This document shows, piece by piece, positions 9,420 to 17,580 of a stretch of DNA of 38,623 nt. Position 1 is the first letter of the stretch. Each line of letters begins with the position of its first letter. A program made the translations under genes and the position numbers. Origin of the DNA: a virus; IMG/VR virus record IMGVR_UViG_3300043568_000267, positions 1-38,623 of that record; one strand, given 5' to 3'. The notes under the pieces are model-generated. The model was given only the letters and a program-made list of their open reading frames with translations. It made no database searches and had not been told where the DNA came from.

Positions 9420-12400
9420 TACCTAGGTGAATTAAGGTTTTTAACGTTAGCAATGTTAAATAACATTTTTACATTGCCAGATACTAATCTACGCAAAAGA
9501 ACTACATTTCTATAATGTCTGAACTTTTTTCTTTCAGTTGGGTACTTACTATAGTTCAGGTTAGCTGGATTAAGATTCTTGATGTAACCATTAGGTTCAG
9601 TTAAGAATATTGTTTCTGTAGCAAGTATAGACTGACCACGATTATTAGTTATATCCCAGAATTGGTTAAATCTATACTTGTTCTCTACTTTAGAGTAAAG
9701 GATATCTATTGAGTTAGGATTAATAATAGGATATGTTACTACATGTACAGTATCATTACTTGGCATAAGATTTAGCTTTAGCAAACCTGAGCACTGTTCA
9801 GAATTGTAGATTATACATTCATCAAAGTTAAAATAAAGATTATGATATCTATCATGACAGTTATCAGCATACTCATAACATTCTAATTGATATTCTAGGC
9901 TACGCATAGTTGTCATCTGCTGTACAGTATCTGATTGGAACTCTATCTCAAATGGATAATCAGTACCGTAATAATTACAGTAAGAGTCACACAAATAGTT
10001 ATGTAACCATACAGAATTATTCATTACAGACATGAATGTATTCTTACCTGGTATTAGATATGTAGGATGCCAGTCATGGTATGAAATCCATTGACCCATT
10101 TTAGGATCATAGCTTATAGTCCATGATGCATCTTGGAAATATGCAGGATCACCTAATTCTACAATTAAACCTGTTTCTTCTACTCTAAATATATTACGTC
10201 TTAAATACGTTAAAGTAAATGGAGAGTCAGGACGTAGTATGTAATCCTTCTTACAGAAATACATAAGCATGTTTTCATTGTCATATATTGATTGACAACC
10301 TATACCTATTAGTGGATTATCTATAAGTTCAAAGTCAGGGAAGTAATTAGTCAATTGATATGGTAGGTATTGTGCAAACCACCATTTTAGTTGACCAGGT
10401 AAAGATATCTCTTGAATACCTTTTCCACCTATAGCAAATATCTTACCTTGATTTTGTGATATATAGAATATACCTGTAGGAGTAGATACAACAGACATTC
10501 TATTCTGACAAGAACCATAACCATATGGTCTATCAGAGTTATCCATATATTGTAGAGCTTGTGAAAATAAACCACCATCTCCTATTGTTACTCTTGTACC
10601 TGCACCTAATGTTAGATTTTCAGATCCAAGGAACTGTACTGGTGATTCATCTTCAAATAGAATCAAAGCACCATTAAGATTTATATTCTTAATTGTAGTT
10701 ACTTTACTTCTAAAGTCTTTATAGTTAAGAGGCAAGAATACTCTCCAATAATCTTTTCTACTTTCTAATGATTGAGGTAGAGAATAGATTACTCTATTAG
10801 GTCTGTATACATAGCATGCTTCTGAAATACGCGGGTTATAATCTTGACGGTGTGTACTACCCCATGGTATCAGACTATTAAAAAGCTTATCTATGCTAAG
10901 ACTGAAATCATACTTAAAGTAGTTACCTGATTTAATTATGTCAGTGCTAAAGAGCTGCCCTAGATCTGTAAATTCATATGGGTCATAGAATCTTTCAAAT
11001 AGTGGTTCTCCCCAATCACGTAGATCAACATTAATACTTGACTCTACATAGAAGTCACGTACTCCAGAATTAAACAAGTACATGAATGCTCTTCTTACTA
11101 TAAATACACCATTAGGCGATTCTAAATAATTTGCAAGTCCAGGTTGTCTATCAAGGCAGCTTTTATCAGATGGAGTTACAAATGTTGATAAAAAGGATCC
11201 TGGATCACTAATTAGATTACCAAAAGCTGTAGCAAAACTTTGAATAAATTCTGAATAGTCATACTCTTCTGTATCCATCCAGTAAGTAGTATGCGGTATC
11301 ATTTTATTTATTCTGTAGTTGTATTCAGAACCATCAGGTTGGCTATACATCCAGTTATAGAAAAAGAACATTGTATTCTTTTCTGTATATCTACCTACAT
11401 ATGTATCTCCATTAAATAGTACACCTGTCTGATTAATAGTTTTATCTACACTACATGTTGAAACAGGAACTTGTATAACTGATTCAATTCTGCCATATTG
11501 ATTTCTATTACGCAGTTTTAATCCTACATAGTGGGAGGATGCTGTTGAATTAAAAGGAGTCTGTGGTCTTTTAAACTTATCTGCATCAGATAACGCGTTA
11601 CCTTGAGAATCTCTCATGTCAGCATACCCTACTGTAACACGTGTATTGTCTTCAGTAAGAGGATCTAGCATTTTACGATAAGTCTGAACTATAACAGATC
11701 TAGATCTAAATAAATTATTTACTCTATAATTTGCTCTAAAGTCTTGTATATATGGTTCAAGATATCTTGCATCATTTATACTTGTCCTCTTGTTAATGGA
11801 TTGAGGTAATACAAATGAAGTATACTGACAATGTGAATTATACTGTAATGCATATTGCTCAAATTTGCTAGCTGCTTTTAATAATCTTAATGTTGAATCA
11901 ATTCCATCTACTAAGTAGTTATAGAACATAATTGGTTTACTAAGAAGACCCAAATTTAATGCTGCAACAGGCGTATTAGAAAATGTGGTGGTAGAATATC
12001 CACTTAACATTCCAGGTGTTTGATATTGTCCTGATAATATTAAATTTAATTGTGCAGTTTTAGCTGCTATTGCTGCTTGTATTGCCAAGTTTGCAGGAAA
12101 AGGTGTTATTGCAGCAATTGCAGTTAATGCATCTATTTCAGCTTGTAGTTCTTCAATTTCATCTGCACCAGGTACTAATCCTGGAACACCTTGAAAATAT
12201 GTTTGAGCTAATAATCCCTGACCAGGTACAGCAACAGGGCTAGGTTGAAATCCTGCAGCAGGCGTCCATGTACCACCTAAGTTAATTGCTTGAGGTGTAA
12301 CTTGAACTTGATCTCTTTTTTCTGTTATTGCTAATAAAGCAATACCAGTACCTATTAATGCAGATGATATGAATGCTACATCTGTTACTAATTTATTTTT

Positions 12401-14638
12401 AGGATGTTTATCAGGAAATCCAAAGGCACCTTCTGCTAATCCATTTAGTTCACCATATATCTTAAATTCAGTAGCACCAAGAAAAGGATCTGTAAATTGT
12501 GTATCAGGTGAATGAAATGTAAAGTTATCTTGACTATATGTATCTAAAGGTTCGTATCCTCTATAGTTATCATCATTGTATGTTGGGCCACTATTACCTG
12601 ATACAGGTTCAAAACTTACTGGTGTTTTAGAAATAAATGGATCAGGTCTTAAATCATTATATGGATAGTTAGGAATTAACCCTGTTCTTTTAGTAATTAA
12701 GTTTGTGCTAGCATCGTTATCACCATCATCAATTTTATACTCAAACATATTGTTAACCATACCTTTAGCTACAATAGTTTCTTGACCATTACGTGAGCCA
12801 CGTAGAATTTCATATCCTACAATATTGGTAATAGCATTACCGTCATTGTCTACAGGTACTCTTACGTTTTCAAACTTAACACCCATTATTCTAACAGTCC
12901 CTCCTCCTTCAGCAAAGTGATTAGTTAATCTTGCAGGAGAAGTATCAGTTGCATTATCAGGAAACTTATGATGTCTAATTGGTTTACCACATAAATCATA
13001 GTCTACATAATCTGTATTAGAATAAGGTATTGGTGGTGTAGGAGTACCTGGACAAGGTACTGTCCAAGGAGTAAGTGTTGACCAGCAATTTGAGGATGCA
13101 TTCCATACATCAGGACTGTTATCATCATATATTTCTAGTGACTCCCAGTAACCCATGTATCCTTCAGCTACTTGTATACCACCATCAGGTAGTGCTACTT
13201 GTGCTGTAGATGTAACAATGGCAGTATTATGTACTTGCCAGTTTAATATACTACCAACAGGATCACCTGCAACTATTTCAGGTTCAGCATTTGTAATATC
13301 ATTTATTCCTGCTATAGAATTTTTTTCTAATGCAGGTCCAGGAAGGTCAGGGTTATTCCATGTAGGACTTCCAGCTAATGTACTAAATGCAGGTCTTCCA
13401 GGTATATGATAAGAAACAGACTTGTCCCCTGTATTATATACCCAACGTATAAAGAACGTATATACTTCATCACGTAAGTAACCTACGTTATTACCTCCTG
13501 TACGGTAATAGTTTTCAGGGTATTCAACATTAACCCACTTAGTAACTATCTGGTTAGCTAAAGGCTGGTAGTTAAAATCAAACTTATCTGTAGGACCTAC
13601 ACGTAACATATAAGGACCTGCTTCAAATATACCATCTGATTTATCAGCTATAGGTGTTCTTATAGTTAATGAATTAAGAGATATTTGTGGCCATGTAGTA
13701 TCTATGAAGTCTATAGTAATCTTTGATTGTCTAGTACTATAGTTACCTACTTTAGAAGCAACAGTTTGATTATTAAAGAACTGTACAAGTACTAATTCAA
13801 ATTGATCAAATTGATCAGTATCTAGTCTATCAAAGTAAATATCTAATGATGAAGATACATTCCTATGAATAAACAGCGGTTGTATATTAGATGGTATGTA
13901 GTAATCTGTAACGCGTTGCTCTTGTACAGAGTAAGCAACTACTACGTAATAAGAACCATTAGGTATAGTTCCACCTGTTGTACCTTTTTCTACTCTTAGA
14001 CAAGGCTGTACTGTAAGAGGTTCTAATCGTAATTTATCACAATCTAGGTTAGGAGTATTCTCAAGTGTACTACAAGGTCCTGAAGGAGTAGTATCAATCT
14101 GTATCCATGGTATAGGAGAATCAATATTAGTATAGGCGTTGTTAGCAGGATTGTCTACATCTATTGTAATGATTCTATCAGGGTTAACACCATCAGACCA
14201 ATAAACATTCCATCTACACTGAAAGTCTTGTTTAGATACACCAGTAATAAGATTAGCTCTACTGAAGTTTAAGCACTGAGCACCAACAAGCTTGAAGTAT
14301 TCACAAGAGTCTTCCTTAAATATCCCTATTTCATGGTTACTATCATCAGTACTGTATATCACAAACGCATCTGCCTTAATGTGTATAGCACCAATTATAG
14401 ACAAAGGTGAGCCAGTAGGTGTACCATCTGATGTTATTGCAATACAGAATTTATTAGATGCTTCATTACCTAGTGATCCTATATCCCCTGTCTTAGAGTT
14501 ATTGATAGCATTTCTAGCTTGAGTCCATGAGTTATCATCTACTAGATAGTTATCTACGTCTTCTACTAGATTCTTTGTAAACCCCTGAGCTTTTATATCA
14601 TCAGTATCCTGATTAGCTCCTCTTCTTGTTTTAGCCAT
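9419..14638 (-). CDS. Large tail protein, crAss 'stabilization'/muzzle-type, 1739 aa
   Basis: Very long protein, predominantly beta-like, with many aromatic/Asn-rich strands. It directly follows the ring-protein genes, where crAss-like phages encode the large tail protein annotated as 'stabilization protein' and described structurally as the muzzle. The N-terminus (MAKTRRGANQDTDD, then NNSKTGDIGSLGNEASN) fits the family as I recall it. An atypical segment sits inside: a hydrophobic helix at about residues 748-775 (VAFISSALIGTGIALLAI), then an Ala/Glu-rich helical stretch at about 824-873. The start lies 12 nt after the 322-aa gene, and the stop overlaps the next start (TAATG), suggesting coupled translation. 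It probably forms the distal tail nozzle and gates ejection. The call rests on size, position and recalled N-terminal pattern, not on a catalytic motif. Confidence 0.75.
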   Translation of the reverse strand: MAKTRRGANQDTDDIKAQGFTKNLVEDVDNYLVDDNSWTQARNAINNSKTGDIGSLGNEASNKFCIAITSDGTPTGSPLSIIGAIHIKADAFVIYSTDDSNHEIGIFKEDSCEYFKLVGAQCLNFSRANLITGVSKQDFQCRWNVYWSDGVNPDRIITIDVDNPANNAYTNIDSPIPWIQIDTTPSGPCSTLENTPNLDCDKLRLEPLTVQPCLRVEKGTTGGTIPNGSYYVVVAYSVQEQRVTDYYIPSNIQPLFIHRNVSSSLDIYFDRLDTDQFDQFELVLVQFFNNQTVASKVGNYSTRQSKITIDFIDTTWPQISLNSLTIRTPIADKSDGIFEAGPYMLRVGPTDKFDFNYQPLANQIVTKWVNVEYPENYYRTGGNNVGYLRDEVYTFFIRWVYNTGDKSVSYHIPGRPAFSTLAGSPTWNNPDLPGPALEKNSIAGINDITNAEPEIVAGDPVGSILNWQVHNTAIVTSTAQVALPDGGIQVAEGYMGYWESLEIYDDNSPDVWNASSNCWSTLTPWTVPCPGTPTPPIPYSNTDYVDYDLCGKPIRHHKFPDNATDTSPARLTNHFAEGGGTVRIMGVKFENVRVPVDNDGNAITNIVGYEILRGSRNGQETIVAKGMVNNMFEYKIDDGDNDASTNLITKRTGLIPNYPYNDLRPDPFISKTPVSFEPVSGNSGPTYNDDNYRGYEPLDTYSQDNFTFHSPDTQFTDPFLGATEFKIYGELNGLAEGAFGFPDKHPKNKLVTDVAFISSALIGTGIALLAITEKRDQVQVTPQAINLGGTWTPAAGFQPSPVAVPGQGLLAQTYFQGVPGLVPGADEIEELQAEIDALTAIAAITPFPANLAIQAAIAAKTAQLNLILSGQYQTPGMLSGYSTTTFSNTPVAALNLGLLSKPIMFYNYLVDGIDSTLRLLKAASKFEQYALQYNSHCQYTSFVLPQSINKRTSINDARYLEPYIQDFRANYRVNNLFRSRSVIVQTYRKMLDPLTEDNTRVTVGYADMRDSQGNALSDADKFKRPQTPFNSTASSHYVGLKLRNRNQYGRIESVIQVPVSTCSVDKTINQTGVLFNGDTYVGRYTEKNTMFFFYNWMYSQPDGSEYNYRINKMIPHTTYWMDTEEYDYSEFIQSFATAFGNLISDPGSFLSTFVTPSDKSCLDRQPGLANYLESPNGVFIVRRAFMYLFNSGVRDFYVESSINVDLRDWGEPLFERFYDPYEFTDLGQLFSTDIIKSGNYFKYDFSLSIDKLFNSLIPWGSTHRQDYNPRISEACYVYRPNRVIYSLPQSLESRKDYWRVFLPLNYKDFRSKVTTIKNINLNGALILFEDESPVQFLGSENLTLGAGTRVTIGDGGLFSQALQYMDNSDRPYGYGSCQNRMSVVSTPTGIFYISQNQGKIFAIGGKGIQEISLPGQLKWWFAQYLPYQLTNYFPDFELIDNPLIGIGCQSIYDNENMLMYFCKKDYILRPDSPFTLTYLRRNIFRVEETGLIVELGDPAYFQDASWTISYDPKMGQWISYHDWHPTYLIPGKNTFMSVMNNSVWLHNYLCDSYCNYYGTDYPFEIEFQSDTVQQMTTMRSLEYQLECYEYADNCHDRYHNLYFNFDECIIYNSEQCSGLLKLNLMPSNDTVHVVTYPIINPNSIDILYSKVENKYRFNQFWDITNNRGQSILATETIFLTEPNGYIKNLNPANLNYSKYPTERKKFRHYRNVVLLRRLVSGNVKMLFNIANVKNLNSPR

Positions 14639-14650
14639 TGTGCAGTATTA

Positions 14651-15619
14651 TTAAATCCCTCTAAAAGATCCATAAGGACCAGGAGTACTTCTAAACATGT
14701 CGTAGTACTTGAAGTACTGTGCTTTTCTATTAGATTCAAATAGCTTCTTAAGTTCAGCAAAGTTTGGTGTGTTCACTATTGTCTTAGCATCAACACGTGC
14801 TCTTCTATAGCCATCTTCTACTAACTGTACTTGCATTTGAGTAACAGTTTCACCATTCATAACTAAGTTCTCAAGTATTCTTTTCTTAAGAGCATACTCG
14901 TAGTATTCATTTAGCTTTTCGTGATCAGGTACAAGTAAGTTACCATTATCATCTTCAAGCATACCTTGATAGTTAAGATACAACTTTCCATGAGGAAAAT
15001 TAGTATATACATAACCATCTTGAATCCAACCAGTAAAAGGGCTACCCCAGTAAAGATTAGGGCAATCACAATCGATAGACATTGGATTAGCCAACATTGT
15101 AATCTGTCTAAGAAATTTGTAGGTTCTTGTAGCATAAGATAATGTTTGTACTAATGCATATTCATTACCCTTACAGTCTAACTGTACACATGGTGTAGGT
15201 ACTTTACAATTACATGGATCAGTACTAGCATTACATGTTTGACATTTAGGAGTTGCTACTTGAAGAGAACATGTATCAATAGTAGATGGTTGCCATTTGT
15301 AATCAGGTGCAAGATATCTTTCCTCTACGTGAGTACCTTGAGGAAGAAGAACTTTCTCCTCATGTTCACCACATAGTAAAGCAAAATTCAAAACATTAAA
15401 GTTATCAGGAAGCTTAGCTCTACCCTTTTCTATATCTAAGATAACTTCTTTTGTCTGATAGATTCTTAAACCTAAATCATAATTTACCTTCTTAGCAATC
15501 TTAATTAACTGCTGAGGTAGAATCATGTTCTCTATATCAAACTTTTGAAAGTCCATAGCTACATCAGCTATGAGATCATCAAAGGTTCTATATCTAAGTG
15601 TATAATTAAAGCCGCTCAT
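14651..15619 (-). CDS. Neck/tail ring protein adjacent to the large tail protein, 322 aa
   Basis: The helical N-terminus (RTFDDLIADVAMDFQKFD, then QQLIKIAKKVNYDLGL), a strand-rich middle and a helical C-terminus (about 215-310) fit the crAss-like ring/tail-tubular proteins between portal and tail. In crAss-like phages one ring protein is encoded immediately upstream of the large tail protein, as here. An unusual Cys-rich loop lies at about residues 117-149, with cysteines at 117, 126, 129, 136, 138, 144 and 149, just before the strand starting NEYALVQTL. It could bind zinc or form disulfides. The start codon shares one base with the stop of the 223-aa gene (TAATG). Family membership is inferred mainly from context, length and helix pattern. 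Confidence 0.65.
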   Translation of the reverse strand: MSGFNYTLRYRTFDDLIADVAMDFQKFDIENMILPQQLIKIAKKVNYDLGLRIYQTKEVILDIEKGRAKLPDNFNVLNFALLCGEHEEKVLLPQGTHVEERYLAPDYKWQPSTIDTCSLQVATPKCQTCNASTDPCNCKVPTPCVQLDCKGNEYALVQTLSYATRTYKFLRQITMLANPMSIDCDCPNLYWGSPFTGWIQDGYVYTNFPHGKLYLNYQGMLEDDNGNLLVPDHEKLNEYYEYALKKRILENLVMNGETVTQMQVQLVEDGYRRARVDAKTIVNTPNFAELKKLFESNRKAQYFKYYDMFRSTPGPYGSFRGI

Positions 15620-16290
15620 TATCTAAATGTATTTTGTGAATCATCAGAAGTATCTGCAGGAATTTGTCCAGCAGTTAATAATTCTTTTAAAGCATACTGT
15701 TCAATCTCTGCAAATAAATAATCAGGTATTGGCATCTGTCTATCTTGAGCTAAAGAACAATCATCTTTAGCATCACATGTATACAAGGTTGTATCATCTT
15801 CATATAGTGCTGTTACACTGATTGCATCCCATGCAACATTAGGAACATATAGATAACCGTTAAGATACCAATAGTATTTACTCTTGTTATTCTTAAATCC
15901 TGATGAATGTGTCAACCTGGTATATGCAGTAGGATATGTTTTATATACTATGTTAGATCCATCTATTGATGTTACAGTTCTAATAATAGGCCCATAAGCT
16001 CCATCAAGTAAACCAGGTAGTGGATCTTTAGTTCTTTTAATTGTACATCCAGATTTGATACCTTCACAGCAGGCTTCTACTCTATCTATGTCAATAAGCT
16101 CTACACATGGTAAAGTTTTAAATAAACTTTGTACCATGAAGATCTTACTTTCATTGTCTTGTCTACGGATAAGGAGCTTTGCATATTTTATAATAACAGA
16201 ATAGATATATCTATCTGTCATGAATACATCTTCCTTTACTGCCTTAACAGTGTTTCTTACCCTAGATACTGCATCGTTAATAGTTGTCAT
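15619..16290 (-). CDS. Putative neck/tail ring protein, 223 aa
   Basis: The N-terminal helices (residues 1-55, starting MTTINDAVSRVRNTVKAVKE) are followed by a mixed beta region with several cysteines (CVELIDIDRVEACC, later TCDAKDDC) and a C-terminal helix (YLFAEIEQYALKELL). This helix-beta-helix layout, the roughly 220-residue length and the place between the 195-aa gene and the second ring gene match crAss-like ring proteins of the P22 gp4/T7 gp11 tail-tubular type. It would sit below the portal and connect it to the tail. The gap to the preceding gene is 2 nt, and the stop overlaps the next start by one base, so these genes are clearly co-translated. Which ring of the stack it forms cannot be told from sequence alone. 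Confidence 0.6.
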   Translation of the reverse strand: MTTINDAVSRVRNTVKAVKEDVFMTDRYIYSVIIKYAKLLIRRQDNESKIFMVQSLFKTLPCVELIDIDRVEACCEGIKSGCTIKRTKDPLPGLLDGAYGPIIRTVTSIDGSNIVYKTYPTAYTRLTHSSGFKNNKSKYYWYLNGYLYVPNVAWDAISVTALYEDDTTLYTCDAKDDCSLAQDRQMPIPDYLFAEIEQYALKELLTAGQIPADTSDDSQNTFR

Positions 16291-16292
16291 AT

Positions 16293-16880
16293 CTATAAAT
16301 CAAATTCATTATATCCTTCTGAAGCAATCTTTAACTCCTTCATGCTTTCTTTACGCTTTTGGATGCTTTCCTTAAACATCATTGATATCTTTTTATTATT
16401 GTTAACCATAATGTACTTATTATAGTCTTCAATATAGTTCTTAGATGCCTTACGTTTAAATTCTCTATTAGGTAAGAACACCCAGATTTGCTTATTCTGT
16501 ATCTTGTATTTTACCTCATTGTTTGTAAAAAATATCTTCATTACTTTATTATCACTATCCCAGTTCTTGTGTGTAGTAACTACACCATACTGAGCAGACT
16601 TTTTGTAATCAACATTTAAACGTTTTGTTAAAGTAGGACAGCTACCTATAAAGATATAACCTAAGCTTTCAGGTAACTCAACACCATCTCTGTACTCTAT
16701 AATACCTTCTGATAACTTTGTATTATAGGTATGAATGACTTTTTTAAAATCTGCATATGATATATCATATTCAGGAAACTTTTCTTTAAACCTTTTATAC
16801 AAGGCAATGTTTAATACGTGGACACTCTTCTCTCTGAATCTTGGTCCTTTAACATCAGGTTTCTTAAATTCTCTAGCCAT
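16293..16880 (-). CDS. Conserved hypothetical protein in the ring-gene cluster, 195 aa
   Basis: I chose the start at 16880 (MAREFKKPDVKG). An upstream in-frame ATG at 16973 would add a Tyr/Phe/Cys-rich stretch that reads through the terminator and promoter-like region. The protein is basic. The first 60 residues look helical (FREKSVHVLNIALYKRFKEK), the middle is beta-like (ESLGYIFIGSCPTL, then KIFFTN) and the C-terminus is a Lys-rich helix (about 160-190). No catalytic motif is visible. It is the first gene after a terminator, so it opens the transcription unit for the ring and tail genes. From memory a protein of this kind is conserved at this place in crAss-like phages; its function is unknown. 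A structural or assembly role is plausible. Confidence 0.6.
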   Translation of the reverse strand: MAREFKKPDVKGPRFREKSVHVLNIALYKRFKEKFPEYDISYADFKKVIHTYNTKLSEGIIEYRDGVELPESLGYIFIGSCPTLTKRLNVDYKKSAQYGVVTTHKNWDSDNKVMKIFFTNNEVKYKIQNKQIWVFLPNREFKRKASKNYIEDYNKYIMVNNNKKISMMFKESIQKRKESMKELKIASEGYNEFDL

Positions 16881-16917
16881 ACTATAATAGTAATATACGA
16901 AAAATAATCTATAATAG

Positions 16918-16925
16918 CAAATATA
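16918..16925 (-). promoter_or_regulatory. Putative Bacteroidota -7 promoter element (TATATTTG)
   Basis: On the minus strand this reads TATATTTG, matching the Bacteroidota -7 consensus TAnnTTTG. It lies just after a terminator and about 38 nt upstream of the chosen start of the 195-aa gene. No clear -33 TTG box is visible, so it may be a phage-specific variant. The surrounding TTATATTTGCT resembles TTAAATTTGCT upstream of the scaffold gene at 30995-31002. Confidence 0.45.
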
Positions 16926-16934
16926 ACAAATATG

Positions 16935-16963
16935 AAAAACCCTGAGAAATAAATCCCAGGGTT
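16935..16963 (-). terminator. Rho-independent terminator after the 187-aa gene
   Basis: On the minus strand a perfect 7-bp stem AACCCTG/CAGGGTT, with a loop of about 12 nt, is followed directly by TTT. It sits 43 nt past the stop of the 187-aa gene and before the promoter-like element of the next gene, so it separates the fibre genes from the ring/tail genes. Confidence 0.75.
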
Positions 16964-17005
16964 CCTTTGTCAATCACAGATTAAACCAACAAACTGCGAT
17001 ATATC

Positions 17006-17569
17006 TTAAACAAAAGCTATATAAACTGCATTGTAATAAGCCGTAGCTATTTGCCCTGCTGAATCAGTAACTTTTACTTTAACTAATACTTGATATATTA
17101 AACCACTAGTAGCAGGTGCATCAATATAATTATTAGGAACAGGTTCAAGTGTAACATTTGCTGATGTAGTTGAGCCAGTAAAAGCTAATCCTGGAAACTC
17201 ATTTTGTTCTACAGTCCACTCATAAGTAAAAGGTCCTGTACCATTTGTAAGAGTTGAATCTAATCTATAGATTTCAATATTTGCTTTATTAATGTCTACA
17301 GCAAATGTTGGACAACATGCAGTAGATTGACCACAGAAATAATCAACAACTTGATTTAAAGCATCTGCTACAGTATCACCTGTATCTACTACAGTATCTT
17401 GATCACAAATAATTGGATCTCCAGAATATAAAACACATTGTGCATCTATTACTTCACTACATGGATATGGATCAGGACACCCTATAGGGTTACATGGAGC
17501 TGGAGTAGTAAGTGGACCATCTTCACATCCACATGGTTTATTTTTGCATCCGCAATTTGTACATGCCAT
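17006..17569 (-). CDS. Cys-rich virion fibre/decoration protein with N-terminal anchor motif, 187 aa
   Basis: The N-terminus is a cysteine cluster (CTNCGCKNKPCGC, residues 3-15), followed by a Pro/Cys-rich linker. Next comes a segment with C45, Y48, G50 and C55, then GDTVADALNQVVDYFC (64-79). This segment matches the start of the 552-aa protein encoded just upstream and probably serves as a common attachment domain. The remaining 100 residues look like one beta-sandwich of Ig type (YRLDSTLTNGTGPFTYEWTV), as in phage surface-binding domains. It lies 11 nt after the 552-aa gene and is closed by a terminator. The likely role is a short fibre or surface decoration; the partner is unknown. Confidence 0.6.
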   Translation of the reverse strand: MACTNCGCKNKPCGCEDGPLTTPAPCNPIGCPDPYPCSEVIDAQCVLYSGDPIICDQDTVVDTGDTVADALNQVVDYFCGQSTACCPTFAVDINKANIEIYRLDSTLTNGTGPFTYEWTVEQNEFPGLAFTGSTTSANVTLEPVPNNYIDAPATSGLIYQVLVKVKVTDSAGQIATAYYNAVYIAFV

Positions 17570-17580
17570 TGTCTATAATA

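Noticed and set aside
16881-16973. N-terminal extension of the 195-aa protein from the ATG at 16973
   Set aside because: It would encode a Tyr/Phe/Cys-rich stretch through a clear terminator hairpin and a promoter-like element.
16983-16993. Plus-strand AAACCAACAAA as another copy of the leader decamer
   Set aside because: It is on the opposite strand to all genes and has no start codon following it.
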